Of a stretch of DNA of 49,578 nucleotides, positions 10,055 to 20,829 are shown in pieces. The number at the start of each line of letters is the position of its first letter. Positions within the stretch are counted from its first letter, which is position 1. Source of the stretch: Hypsibius dujardini (Eukaryota > Tardigrada > Eutardigrada > Parachela > Hypsibiidae). The stretch is from the NCBI GenBank assembly GCA_001579985.1, contig LRSR01006014.1:1-49578 (forward strand), written 5' to 3'. The notes under the pieces are model-generated. The model was not told where the DNA came from. It saw only the letters and a program-made list of their open reading frames with translations, and ran no database searches. A program made the translations under genes and the position numbers.

Positions 10055-11342
10055 ACACAATACACACATAACACGCAATTTGGATGCACACTATTCGAAA
10101 GAGGAAGGATTGACTTGAGGGACAGTCCTGTGTTGATGAATTTTGCCACACGTTGGTGAACCTGCCTTCACTTCAGCATCTTGATTAATTGTCATTACCG
10201 GGATAAGGCTCATTTTAGATTGTAAGAAAGGTTTTCATTCACTACATAGACAATTAAACCGGCAATTGGCACCGGCACAATCCATTGCGTTTACTGATCT
10301 TGGGTTCCCGCAAATAGAATTATCTAATCCAAAAGTTCAATGATGCCCCAAAGCTTGTTCAATTTGGGAGCTTTAGTCGTGGGTAAAGGCGTAACATTGC
10401 CTACAAGAAAACAAGATATTTTATCGATGGACCAAAAGATTTGATGATTAAAAAGTCTTACAGACAAACAGACAGATATGCAGACAGACAAACAGACAGA
10501 CAGACAGATATGCAGACAAACAAATTAACATTTATGTTTTGCATTTGGCCGGATCTTTGACAGGTGGTAATTTAACCGAAATAGGCGCAAATTTGAAGTG
10601 TCACATTTTATTCTTAGTTTTCTGGAGACACCCCAAACTTTCTTCAGTGTTTAAAACGGATTTATTTCAATTTATTTACTTTATTATTGCTCAAGATTGT
10701 CTTGTCTTCCAACCGATATGTTTGTTTTATTTTCTAAATGTTGAGTATTATATGAGAAACTACTGACAGAAGCAGGTGGATTTTTGAACAAATTAGCAAA
10801 TATTATTAACGAGAAATTACACTGTAAGTATCCATGAATCCTAGGATTTTGATATAAAAGTTAGGCAATAATCGGCAATGGGACCTAAATTTACGTAACT
10901 ATTGAGCTGTTGTATATTGCATATGAACCGTATTGCCTATCGTAATTAATGATACAGCCTATCTCTTTTCGCTCAAAAGAAAGTGAGGTCCTGCAGAACG
11001 AACAATGGCTGCGTGCGTAGACTAAATCGAATGTGGATTATATGTAGCAATTCTATTTGCAAATCGTCTGTGACGGCGGGAAATAAGAGATACAGATGCG
11101 GCCATATTTCACAACATAATCGCCGAGATAACAAGTGACAAACATTCTTGTGACGCCAAACAAGATCCATGAAGACTCGACTGTAATCAGTCGTTTCCTG
11201 TTGTTCGTCAGGCAACCTTGCTGAGCGATCCGTTGTCCTTGGATATAGTGTAAATTGGAAAGATAGTAAGAAAGCGAGTAGTGAGTCCTAATTATTTTAC
11301 ACATCCGGGTTAGATATTTGGGTTTTATGCCATATATTTAGC
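10055..11342 (+). repeat. Upstream duplication unit of LRR copy B
   Basis: Paralog of 2,850-4,448 and 24,470-25,710. It carries an antisense lectin-type exon at 10,324-10,400, (CAGA)n at 10,462-10,518 and the shared promoter-region block. At the position of copy C's TATA box this copy reads tagtgtaaatt near 11,248, a weaker match. Confidence 0.75.
10324..10400 (-). other. Antisense terminal exon of lectin type, copy 2
   Basis: 77 bases with acceptor cttgtag and an open frame ending IIELLD plus TAG. Compared with the 83-base copies it lacks exactly two codons, so the frame is preserved. No partner exon is visible 5' of it. Confidence 0.55.
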
Positions 11343-12838
11343 ATGTGTCGATTTATATTTTTCTGGTTTGCATGGGCGGCGGCCGTTTACGGGACGAATC
11401 AAATGCAACAAGCTAGTCCTGTTTCGGTCCCTCACGTAGGGTGTATTTTTACTTGTAAAAGTTATGACCATGTCGACAATGGCTCCCATCATGTGCCGAC
11501 GACATTTTGTAGGGGCACGCAAGACTTCGTTCTACCCGATAACTTTGATGTCTCCTTGGTGAATGCCGACACCACGTACCTCTGGTTCAGCAACAGCAAA
11601 GTTATAGTCAAGGACAATTACACTCCGCTTCCCTATCTTCAACATCTACGTTATATCCTAATAGACAACATATTTTTCGCGGTTACTCCGCGTTTCCCGC
11701 TAAACGGATTTCTCATCCATAATAAGAATCACATATGGGAGCTGGATTTATATAGTGTGAACTTGAGCGGACTAAACAAGGCCGACTTCAACGGTTTTGT
11801 CAGACTGAAACATCTTACCCTTTTTGACTGTGAGATAACGGCTATTAGCAGGGACATTTTTGAGGAGCTTGACCTCATTCCGGATGCTCCAGCCCTCAGC
11901 GGAATATTCCCCCATCTTGAGACTGTCAACATTCAAATCCACGACATGGAACAATTGGATTGGGCATTCCTAAGCCCGATTTCGCGAAGTTTGAAGGTGC
12001 AGTTTCTAATTATGCCAACATACCCGGGGAAAGAAAAACAAATTCCTTTTCTTGCGGCTGTAAACGTTACACCCGTTTGTAAATGAAAACGTGTTCATGT
12101 TGCAGATACTTAATTTGAGCTTCAACAAATTAAGGAGCGTGATATCAACTGCTGACAGCAATAGCCCAGTTTTTCTGGAGAGCATCATGCATCTTGACTT
12201 GAGAGGGAATAGGCTTCGAACTCTGCCGAGTTTTATCTACGAGAGTTTAAACCTCCGCTCGCTGACGCTTTTCGATTTCACCAGCTACCCCGGCCTAGAA
12301 CAGCAGTTCTGTGAAAAAAACGTTGGCTGTACATGCTGCGAACTGTATAACTTTACAATGTGGTATAGGTCAAATGTGCCAGAATTCAGCTATCCTGAGA
12401 TTCGCCTAACTTGTGGAGGCAAGGATGGCACGGTGCACAACGGATCTTTTAGTCCAGAGTGTACGTTTCGCCTTGAAGGCTTTCTATTTAGTCGTTTGAC
12501 GCTCTCTAAAAATATTCTATTTTTCAGGCGGTCCAGCGGATCCACCAACCCGCATTCCAACAACTGCGACGCCTGCTCCAACGCGTCCACAACTGACTAC
12601 GCCCATCATTAATTCAACCCAGTCAACAAAATCGTATCCTCCCACTGTCTGGACACCTGCAAAACCAACCATGTTAACCGAATCAAATCCTCCTATTTGC
12701 TGGACGCCTACAAAGCCAACCCCGCAAACAGATTATCTAAGCACACCCAAATCAAACAGCCAAGGCAACTGCAAAAACATTGAGCTCCTCATCGTCAGTG
12801 TCGTGTCACTGTGCCTTATGCAAATGATTTTATTTTGA
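11343..12838 (+). CDS. LRR surface receptor copy B, intact, probably GPI-anchored
   Basis: Exons 11,343-11,996, 12,106-12,460 and 12,528-12,838 join in phase to 439 aa; introns are 109 and 67 bases. The start is the only ATG before a signal peptide (residues 1-17). An N-terminal Cys cap (C34, C38, C56) is followed by about six LRR strands; the intron 1 junction restores LKILNLSFNKL. Cys-rich C-cap at about 287-337 (FCEK, CTCCELYNFTMWY, LTCGG, SPEC, with the last Cys codon split by intron 2). Then comes a Pro/Thr stalk, and a final hydrophobic stretch with no cytoplasmic residues, typical of a GPI signal. By architecture it is an extracellular recognition or adhesion protein; the ligand is unknown. 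Copies A, C and D/E are its paralogs. Confidence 0.85.
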
Positions 12839-13089
12839 TGTTTTGTATTTGATTGCGCCGCTGCTTAACTTCAGTTCTCGTTTTAGCTGTTTCGAAATGC
12901 ATAGGCAAAAACAGGCTTGATATTGTTCCCGCGTCTCCTCGGACGTAGTGACCAACAAAACAATTTTGTGATCGCTCGTTTTTTAAATTTGGCAAAAGAA
13001 GTAAGCAATTGATGAACAGATCAATCAATCACTCGAATGAACGGTTCCTTTGGCGACACTCAATCAATCAATTTATTACTTGCTATAGG
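12839..13089. other. 3' flank of copy B
   Basis: Matches the 3' flank of copy A to about 12,990, then diverges into aatcaatcaatc-type low-complexity DNA. Confidence 0.5.
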
Positions 13090-13534
13090 TGAATGTCAGT
13101 TATCCATCGGGAGACAAAGAGGGTTTCACTATTCTTCTCACGATCCTGGCCAATGATGTTAAGTTCCCTGCCCCAGTAATTGTCTTCAAAGGCACAAAAA
13201 GACTAGTCGACTGTCGGACAAGATACTGAAATCGCTTATTTTGTCCGGAAATGTGATCGTTCGGAGTTCGTCCAGCGCATGGTGATCGTAAAATTGGACG
13301 TCGAGTGGATCGACTACACTTTCCCCCCCCCCCCATCAACGGCTTCATGTGTTGGTCAGGGAGCAGGCAACGGTGCACAAGTCGGAGGATAGCCTTAATC
13401 TGCTGCGGGTAAGAAATGTGTAACAAATATTTGTGCCTGTCGGTATGACAGGGAAGATGCAACCCCTCGACGTTGACGTGAACATGCCCTTCAAGGAAAA
13501 CTGGCAGGAATATCACAAATAGAGGAGGAATCAT
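13090..13534 (-). pseudogene. Unrecognised secreted or membrane-type gene broken at a G-run
   Basis: On the minus strand an ATG at 13,534 begins MIPPLFVIFLPVFLEGHVHV, a plausible signal peptide. The frame runs to a run of twelve G (plus-strand C at 13,323-13,334). Beyond it, coding-like sequence continues in a second frame (DPLDVQFYDHHALDELRTI), then in a third (EDNYWGRELNIIGQD, ending near 13,090). The change at the G-run could be a sequencing slip; the second shift near 13,183 looks real or is an unseen intron. I do not recognise the family. Confidence 0.35.
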
Positions 13535-14285
13535 CGCGTCGTCACAAAGAAAGGGTACGAGAAAAAACCAGGACGTCAGGATTTTATTAATATGGTGTCA
13601 GCTGCATGGGAAAGAGTCTCATTTCTTGTGTGATAAAATCATTTATTGGTGCCGGTTTAATGTCAGAGGATAGTCCTGTCAAAGGTATGGATGGCGTCAA
13701 AAAAATCTTGATAATGAACAGTCTTTTCTATTGATTAGTTGTTTCAACGAAGCGTCCTTTGCTGAATAAAGTGATGCAGAAGATTTGTGAAGATCACTAA
13801 GCATGTGAGCCGTTAGTGAATTGCTTGATTGAAGACTGAGGCGCATTTCTGTGGGTAGGTGGTTTTGTACGCACACCCGGGACCATATATAAGGTGAACA
13901 CAATTTGCGTTGCGCCTTATAATCGCGTCGCTACAATACAGTCGCATTAGAATTGATTATAAAGTTTAGTTTATATTTCATCGTGTTTGTAAAGATTAGT
14001 TTTGTTTACAAAGAGTTATAGTTTAAATCTAACGTTTTGCCTTTGCGGACCCCGATTGCCCGTTATCGGTGACTAAAATTTATCTCTAAACCGAAAACAA
14101 GCAAAACAAACGCTCATTTTATGGAAACCGCAAACCATACCAGTATAACTGACATGAACGTTATGCAGTGATTGAGACAAAATAAAATTGTCTCAGGAAA
14201 ATTGATATTCAATTGAAAATTACTTTACAAACGGAATTAGCACAAATTTGAGGACGAAAAATTCAAAAGGAAATCAGTTCATTCT
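13535..14285. other. Intergenic
   Basis: AT-rich DNA with no supported gene or repeat. Confidence 0.4.
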
Positions 14286-14289
14286 GTTT

Positions 14290-15190
14290 AACGTTCATTT
14301 TTTCATTGGCTTGTTAGCTTAGGGCGAGCCAATCAACAATTGGGATTAGAATATTAGGTCACGTCTTGGGCAATGAGCGAATTGAGGGCGAAAAATCTCC
14401 GCCCCGTTTCTTTCTAATTGCCCCGGAGCAATGTTTGAACTATTTTGTGAAAAACAGCTGGAGGATGCAAAATTTAATAAAAATAGTGATAAAAAAAACG
14501 TTTAATTCAAAAACAAAATTTAAGGAGAGCCAAGGTTGCCTCGTTTCCGAAAAGTCCGTTACTCTTTTGATTGCACCTCGCTTTCTCTCCAGGTTTTGTT
14601 GCTTTTGGAAGCACGTTTTCTTTCTGCCGCACGTCAACTGGATCATCCCAATTCACCGCGCCTGCTTTTCACACCCGCAGACCTTCAAGGACAACTACCG
14701 CAAGCGCTGCACCTGGAGAGGAATCCGCAAGGACCAATTTCGTGAGTCGCACTTGCGCGGCTTCTTCGGACCGTACGTCCAACACACCATCTTCGACGGG
14801 AAGAATAACGAGGAAATCGATCCCAATCATCTACTGCTTCCGCTGCCGCAGTTTGTGGCGTGGATTGTGCGACGCGCTCCCAATGTCCGGGGATTTCATC
14901 TGAAGCGTGTCCAACTGCTTGTGCACTTTCGAATCACATGTTGTTCGCAGCTGTTTGCGATGTTATTTGGAGGACTGCATGCCGGGAAGGATTATGATTG
15001 GATCAGTGACTGGAGACGTTCGGAGGAGTTAATTTGCCTTATACGCACTCGTAGAGCTGTCTAACGCTGACGGACTGCTCCTTCCAATACAAACTCTCGC
15101 ACGGGATGGACAGCGATATCAACTGGAAAAGGAACAGGGAGAACAAATTTGGGTTAGTGTTTGGATTAAAATTAAGGAAACAGCTACATG
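14290..15190 (+). pseudogene. Decayed copy 2 of the unrecognised duplicated gene
   Basis: Paralog of 612-1,460. After an acceptor (tttctctccag, exon from about 14,588) the frame stays open to a TAA at 15,062. It includes HPQTFKDNYR, GIRKDQFRESHLRGFFGP, FVAWIVRRAPNVRGFHLK and DYDWISDW. An extra base near 15,060 moves the homologous C-terminal block (LTLTDCSFQYKL, NWKRNREN) into another frame. This copy is better preserved than copy 1; one indel separates it from a longer frame. Confidence 0.55.
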
Positions 15191-15789
15191 GTCGCCCCCT
15201 TTCAACCCCTGTCACTTTTGTCACCCGCTTTCGCACTAAGTTGCACTATTGACACCCCTTTTTAACTTGCATCATTTGATCACTGATTCAAGTGAACAAA
15301 ATACCGAGAAAAAATATTGTACAAAAATACTTTTAAATTAACTTTTGAAGGGAAATTAAGCGGAAAATAAAAATGGGATTCAGCAAACAGATTTCTGTTT
15401 TATAATTCTACAATGTAAATGCAATGTCTGCTTCGTTTACCTTTCGCGGTTTGAATAGTCGTTACAAATCGTATCAAATTATATCTTACAATTGTATTTC
15501 GCAAATTTAATTGCATTTCTGTCGTTTTCAATTACACTTGGTCGTTCAAAGATACAAATGTAATTTACGAATGAATATTATAGTTATTCACAATTCCGTC
15601 TTCTTCAAAACTGTTTTGGTTACGAAGAGTTAAATTATAAATAATAAAAACTAAATCGTTACTAATTTAGCTTAACAAGAAACTAGTTCTATACCTCATT
15701 TCCACAAAGTCTAAACGAGAAATTTTAATTGATACCTTTTAATTTAATTTTTAATTTGTTGACATCCTTTTTAATTTATAAATTTCATT
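15191..15789. other. AT-rich intergenic DNA
   Basis: 15,290-15,480 still aligns with 1,540-1,700. No gene supported. Confidence 0.4.
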
Positions 15790-16310
15790 TTTTAGTTGCT
15801 CTACGGCGGCAAACATTTAAATGTGTATTAAAATTAGTATTTCATCAATTAACGAGTTTTTCAAAAGTAAGATAATGGTTTCTGTTATTGACAGTCAACA
15901 TGAAAAAGTAAGTAAATGCAGCAATTTCGATGGAAATTCAACCAAAACTAATCATAGTTCCATTCTAAGTCAGAATATAATTTAAGAAAATGTGCAATAC
16001 ATAATTAATTACAGGTTCCGTCATTTGTAGGTGGGTGATCGCTGTCCAGAAGTCCATCATCCAACTCGACGATAGTGTGGATGTTTTTGAGGACTTTAAA
16101 TTGGCGATGAGTATTATTTGCTGGCCGTATCGGGAAGCGCAAGTTAATTGGCTGGAGATGCATGCTCGGTGAGGTATCAGTATCACTCTCCGCCCATCCA
16201 TAGCGGTGGACCGCTAGGTTGGGTGGTGAAACGATGGAGGTACGAGGCAAATGTGGGTCAGATTGATACAGACTCATGAATGGCGAAGATCACATTTTCC
16301 AAATAAAAAC
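15790..16310. repeat. Duplicated segment, copy without the MITE
   Basis: Paralog of 7,261-7,925. Near 16,170 the sequence runs directly from tatcagta into ctctccgccc, the point where the 7.7-kb copy carries the MITE. An antisense 90-codon frame (16,005-16,277) includes the same SMHLQPIN and TIVELDDGLLDS block as the other copy. It is not recognised and may be a transposon or gene relic. Confidence 0.6.
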
Positions 16311-16959
16311 TAATTAGACAATGCTGAAATCATGTGTATAAACGTAATTTTGTTTTACCATAGTAACATATTCTGTGTCAATGCTGATATTTATTCAGTT
16401 TTACATATTTTTAAATTTCACCACAATTTTCAAATAACCCCGTCTGTCTAGGAATGTCGAAAACCGGACCGGGCAGTAAATAAACGAGCAGTAAAAACGG
16501 ACTTTCAAATGTTTTAAGGAAACAAACATATTTGCGTACAGCCTTCAATATATATTTGTTTTTGTGTGCGACTCAACCGTTTCTTTCTTAGCTCCCAAAC
16601 GGAATGCCTGTTAGGGTGTGTGAAATGAACAGTCAGGTGCCGATGTTTGTGTCCATTTCATTATTGAACTTTCGAAATGTCTGCTTATTATTCATTCAGT
16701 TTGCAACATTGGAATTAGAGTCCGGCGTTTCAGCAACAAACTTGCAGCGAATAGCGATCTTCAGCACAACAATCAATAACTATTCAGTTTATTGGTCAAT
16801 TTTGACATCTGGATTTCCCGCCGACCTGTTAATCGACATACTCTCCGTACTTTTGCGCGTTTATTTCTGGCTTACAAATGTGACAGTGGCATGTCTCGGT
16901 CTGGTCAGTGGCACAACAGACCAGACCTTTCGGTACATGGGCGCGTGGGTTGTCCTAAT
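16311..16959 (+). other. Region with a weak hydrophobic ORF
   Basis: An ATG-started 121-codon frame (16,604-16,969) encodes mostly hydrophobic residues, including about 20 around SVLLRVYFWLTNVTVACLGL. It has no family match that I recognise, and its end runs into the duplicated unit at 16,960, so I do not call it a gene. Confidence 0.2.
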
Positions 16960-17365
16960 TTTGAGTTAACCGGAGACAAATTTCCCCTTAGGTTATGCCT
17001 TTGGCGGAATCTTTAACATGTAGTAATTTAACGAAAATGTGTGCAAATCTGAAATGTCACATTTTATTCTTCAATTCTGGAGACACCCGACACGTTTGTC
17101 AATGGTTAAACGGATTCGATTCAATATCATTTACTTTAAAATTGCTCAAGAGTGTCTTGTCCTCCAAGCGATTTGTTTGTTTTTAGTCTTTTAATGTTAA
17201 TGTAATGACTGTATGGCACGCGAGGTAGAGGCAGGTTACACGCTAACGAGTAAGAGGGGGGACCAATTTAACGTCAAACAGTTCGTGCGCTGTCGCTAAC
17301 TAACGAGGATATACAGTACCTGGGAATCTTAGGATTTCATTATGAAATATCGACAATAATCAGCA
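16960..17365. repeat. Partial copy of the LRR upstream unit, split by a MITE
   Basis: 16,975-17,215 and 17,305-17,365 match consecutive parts of the LRR upstream unit (compare 24,940-25,110 and 25,195-25,255). The gap is filled by the reversed MITE. No LRR gene follows: the unit stops at about 17,365. Confidence 0.6.
17217..17305 (-). mobile_element. Truncated MITE, second member
   Basis: On the minus strand it begins gttagttagcgacagcgcac and follows the element at 7,679 through the C-run (gttaaattggtcccccc). The far inverted repeat is missing. It sits inside the partial LRR upstream unit. Confidence 0.7.
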
Positions 17366-19137
17366 GCCAAACAGGCAACGTTTATCCATTGTCGCGAGCT
17401 TATTTCAGTCCATAACCAGTTTATAACCAGTAAATTAATTACCGCCTTCAAACATCAAATTATTCTACAGAGTATTATTTAAAGTAATACTTAAAAAATT
17501 AATGCTTTGATGGTGGAGCAAACTCAATAAGCACTAGCGCAGACGACATAGTAAGGACTCTCAGGCAGGTCATAATCCGTCGCTTTTTGTCGCAACTTCC
17601 ATTGATCCGCTGTCAGCGTTTTTCGGCAGCATTTCTTGCAAATTCATTGGCCACAAGTCTCGTTCAAGGAGCATGGTGCAAGACCGCCTGCATGACCACC
17701 ACAGACGCCACATCCAGCCGGCCCGTGTTTCGTTGCCTTGGCGGTAGATCCCTGCTTGCGCTTTTTACCGCGATGATAATTTTCTCCGACATGGCACTGC
17801 AAATAAAAGTTGTGAAGTTTCTTTTACAGGGGTTGGGGCATGTGCAGTCTTTGCCCTACAATACGCTGGATACTGGAACACACCACAGTAAAATGCACAA
17901 ATAAATTTACGAAAAAAGATTTTACCGTTGTTTCTTGTTGGGCTTCTTCGGGCAGTATTGAATTTGCCCCGATCTGCGAGGGCGTTGTCTCTGCTGCAGG
18001 CTTAAATGAGAATAACGACGATGACGCATGGTTACGTGATATAAAAAGTTTAATTGTTTTGGCGTCTCACCTTTAATGTTTTTGAGCTGGGTGTGGCGGC
18101 GAGAATCATCGTTTCACATGTAAAAACTTCACGTGATGGCGAGCGGTGAATGACTGCGTTACTACTACTACCGCTTGATCATTCCGGGACATTCCATTGC
18201 TGAAATGGAAAACGGGTAAAGATAAAGATGAGATGCATAACACCCGTAAGACAGGAAAAATGTCTAGCATCGGGCTTGCTGAGCGCAAACTAGATGTTGG
18301 CGAGGATTCCCATAAAACGTTACGGTGATAATTTATGTGTGAAAAACTGAATAGTAATTGAAAATCCGTGCGCAAAACCAACAACCTTCACTACAGCCAA
18401 CAATCAGCACCCCACCGCTCGTTTGTGGGAGTAACACAGCGGATGATTCGAACCAGTCCGATTCGAATCGGTTCGGTATAACGAGAAAGCAACCGGACCT
18501 TCAAGGCAGCAATAGCTTTGCCCTGCACATCGTCCGAACGCAATCGCAATTGCTTTCGAATATGTAGTTCTGAATTATGAAAGGAGCATCAGCAGGTAGT
18601 TCTATGTCGATATCATCTTATCCGAAAGGCTAAATCTCAAAAAATTGAACTGCTGAAAAACGCCACTGTCTCATAAGGCGTAAAAACATGCAAGTGACGA
18701 ACAGTCCGTCGAATGGACAATCAGATAGGCAGCCAGAACGCTATAAAGGATCATGAACCCGTTCTCCAGCGGTAAATAATCGTTCATACCAGTCGATCAA
18801 TAGTCCTGACGGGATACTCTTCCGTTCCGTTGCCGCTAAAATACCACGCCAAAACGTTTTTCCGTTTATGCTTTCTTAGACCGGAATCTCAAGTTCATCA
18901 GAAATCTTCGACGCAATCGGGGGTGAAGACTTAAATAATTTCCAAATATTCAATAATACTACAAGAAACGACAAAAACTGTCCGTACTTTGCTTCTCAAC
19001 TACAATGAAAGCATAACATACGGTTGTGAACAACGAAGATTGATCATTTATATGCGACAATACAACACAAAATTATACCACTAGGACCAGTCTCGGATTG
19101 TCCTACAGCCGACAACTTACCAACAACAATAGCTATA
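17366..19137. other. Intergenic with a Cys-rich antisense relic
   Basis: On the minus strand, about 17,590-17,830 encodes a Lys- and Cys-rich string (HRGKKRKQGSTAKATKHG then CGVCGGHAGG) interrupted by a stop. This is possibly a transposon tail, but it is too short to assign. A short GAATCGGTTCGG stretch lies near 18,460. Nothing else is supported. Confidence 0.3.
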
Positions 19138-19327
19138 CAACTGATAACTCCGAACCCTCACTCCCACAAGTGAGGCACAGGCACATGATCCCTACAATTC
19201 CAATAACTCCATAGCTCCAAACCCTCGCCCCCGTAGGTGAGGCACCGGCACAAAACTCCAACATTTCCAATAACTCCACTAACTCCAAACCCTCACCCCG
19301 TGTGTGAAGCACGGGCAAATAACTCCA
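19138..19327. repeat. Three imperfect tandem repeats of about 65 bp
   Basis: The unit reads approximately: taactcc, then aaccctc(a/g)c, then gtgaggcac(a/c)ggca, then ttccaa. It occurs three times with substitutions and small indels. No coding role is evident. Confidence 0.75.
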
Positions 19328-20078
19328 AAACCAAAAAAATCCTCTAGAAGTTCCAGAGAAGCAGTTTGTTTTAGTTAGAAATTTTTTAAAAATTGTTGCG
19401 TCTGTGCCAAAACTGGCCGCTAGAAATTTCTGTAAGACTTGTTCCATAACTCGCCTAGTCTCATCGTGTGACCCATCTAGACATGGAGCAGTTTGTATGA
19501 GTTTGAGTGTGGTATGCTACCCCGGCCGGTGCTTGGTTCTTTGCAAGTTTGTTGTGCAGAAATGATATTTGGCTTCAAACTTTGGAGGATTGAAAGTGTA
19601 TGTCAAGCTCACGGTTCCGCAAGGCTGATTAAATATTCCAGCACACAGAAAGTTGAACATCATTCGTCTGTCTGTCTTGTCTGTCTGATTGTCTGTCTGC
19701 TTTTGCCTGCTTTTCTGTGTTTGATTTGATCCGCAGCCGACAGAAGACAATAGAGAATGAAAAGATATCATCCCAAACTATCTACGCGGTCGTTTTCATT
19801 AAGATTAAAAACATGCGACAGTCATTCTGGCTGACAAGTGTCGTTTATTAACGCCCGAATTAAATTAGGTTCCAGCCCCTAGAATTCTCTGATTTGCGTC
19901 GGCGGCCTTTTTTACCGGCGTGGCCGCAAACTTCGCGCTTGAAATGGTGATAACTGGCGAAACTGCATCCAAACATTTGAAGGTATACTTCGCTTCAGCT
20001 TCGATGGTCAAGGGAATCACCGGGACAATACAGAGGATGGATCACTTACACGCGACCACTTTTTTCAAAACCTTTTTT
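19328..20078. other. Intergenic
   Basis: Contains a short (GTCT)n tract at 19,662-19,700. No gene supported. Confidence 0.4.
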
Positions 20079-20790
20079 CTCTACAAAAACGTTTTATTCC
20101 CATGCAACACATGCTCGATTTGGAGACCCCCACGTTCTATCATCAATTCGACACGTTTTGGCCAGGATAAGAGAGTTTTTCGAATAAAATCGAAAGGAAT
20201 TTCAGACCACACTGCTGTCATGACCCGCCTGAAGCCATGCAAAGTATTAGCTTCCCTGTCAAACAAATTCCACTTGAATTTTCCGTTGACCGCGTAGTCC
20301 ATAGAAACCAGATCGGGTGAATTGCCCATCCACTGTTCTGCTGGAATAAATTTCATCCCGAATTTCAGTAGGGCCTTTTTGGGTCTTTTTGGAGGCGTGA
20401 GCTGGAGCAGAGTCTTGGTGGAGGACGACTTTATGTTCCTTCCCTGGATAAAGGTGTGGGATGTCAACCTCAATCAGCGGTTTCAGACAATGCTTTATTT
20501 ATTAGTCCGAATTAACTTTTGCCCCAGGTTCGATGAAACTAAGAGTAGTCACGCCGCGCCAGCATATCCCAGCGAAGAACATCACTCCGAGGGGGTGAGA
20601 TTTCTTACAAAACTTGATCCAACTTTCCGGGGTCCGCGCTCCTTTCATTTTGTAATAAACTCTTCGCACTCCGTTGGTAGTATCCAGATAAACTCATGCC
20701 TTATCTACTGTCAAAATATAGCGAAGCTTGGTCGATCCTAGGAATCCCAAAACGTGAGGGCCGCGTTGGAAACGTTGTAGTCAAAACCTT
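20079..20790 (-). mobile_element. mariner/Tc1-type transposase relic
   Basis: Minus strand. C-terminal two thirds of a DDE transposase spread over shifting frames. One block is GVMFFAGI, RGVTTLSFIEPGAK. Another is HQDSAPAHASKKTQ (second catalytic Asp). Next comes AEQWMGNSPDLVSMDYAVNG (third Asp region), then WSEIPFDFIRKTLLSWPKRV. Several stops and shifts lie upstream of about 20,475, and the N-terminal helix-turn-helix part is not seen. No terminal inverted repeats found. Dead copy. Confidence 0.75.
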
Positions 20791-20829
20791 TTTTTAAGAC
20801 CTTAAAAAATTATTTAGCGAGAGCAAGTT

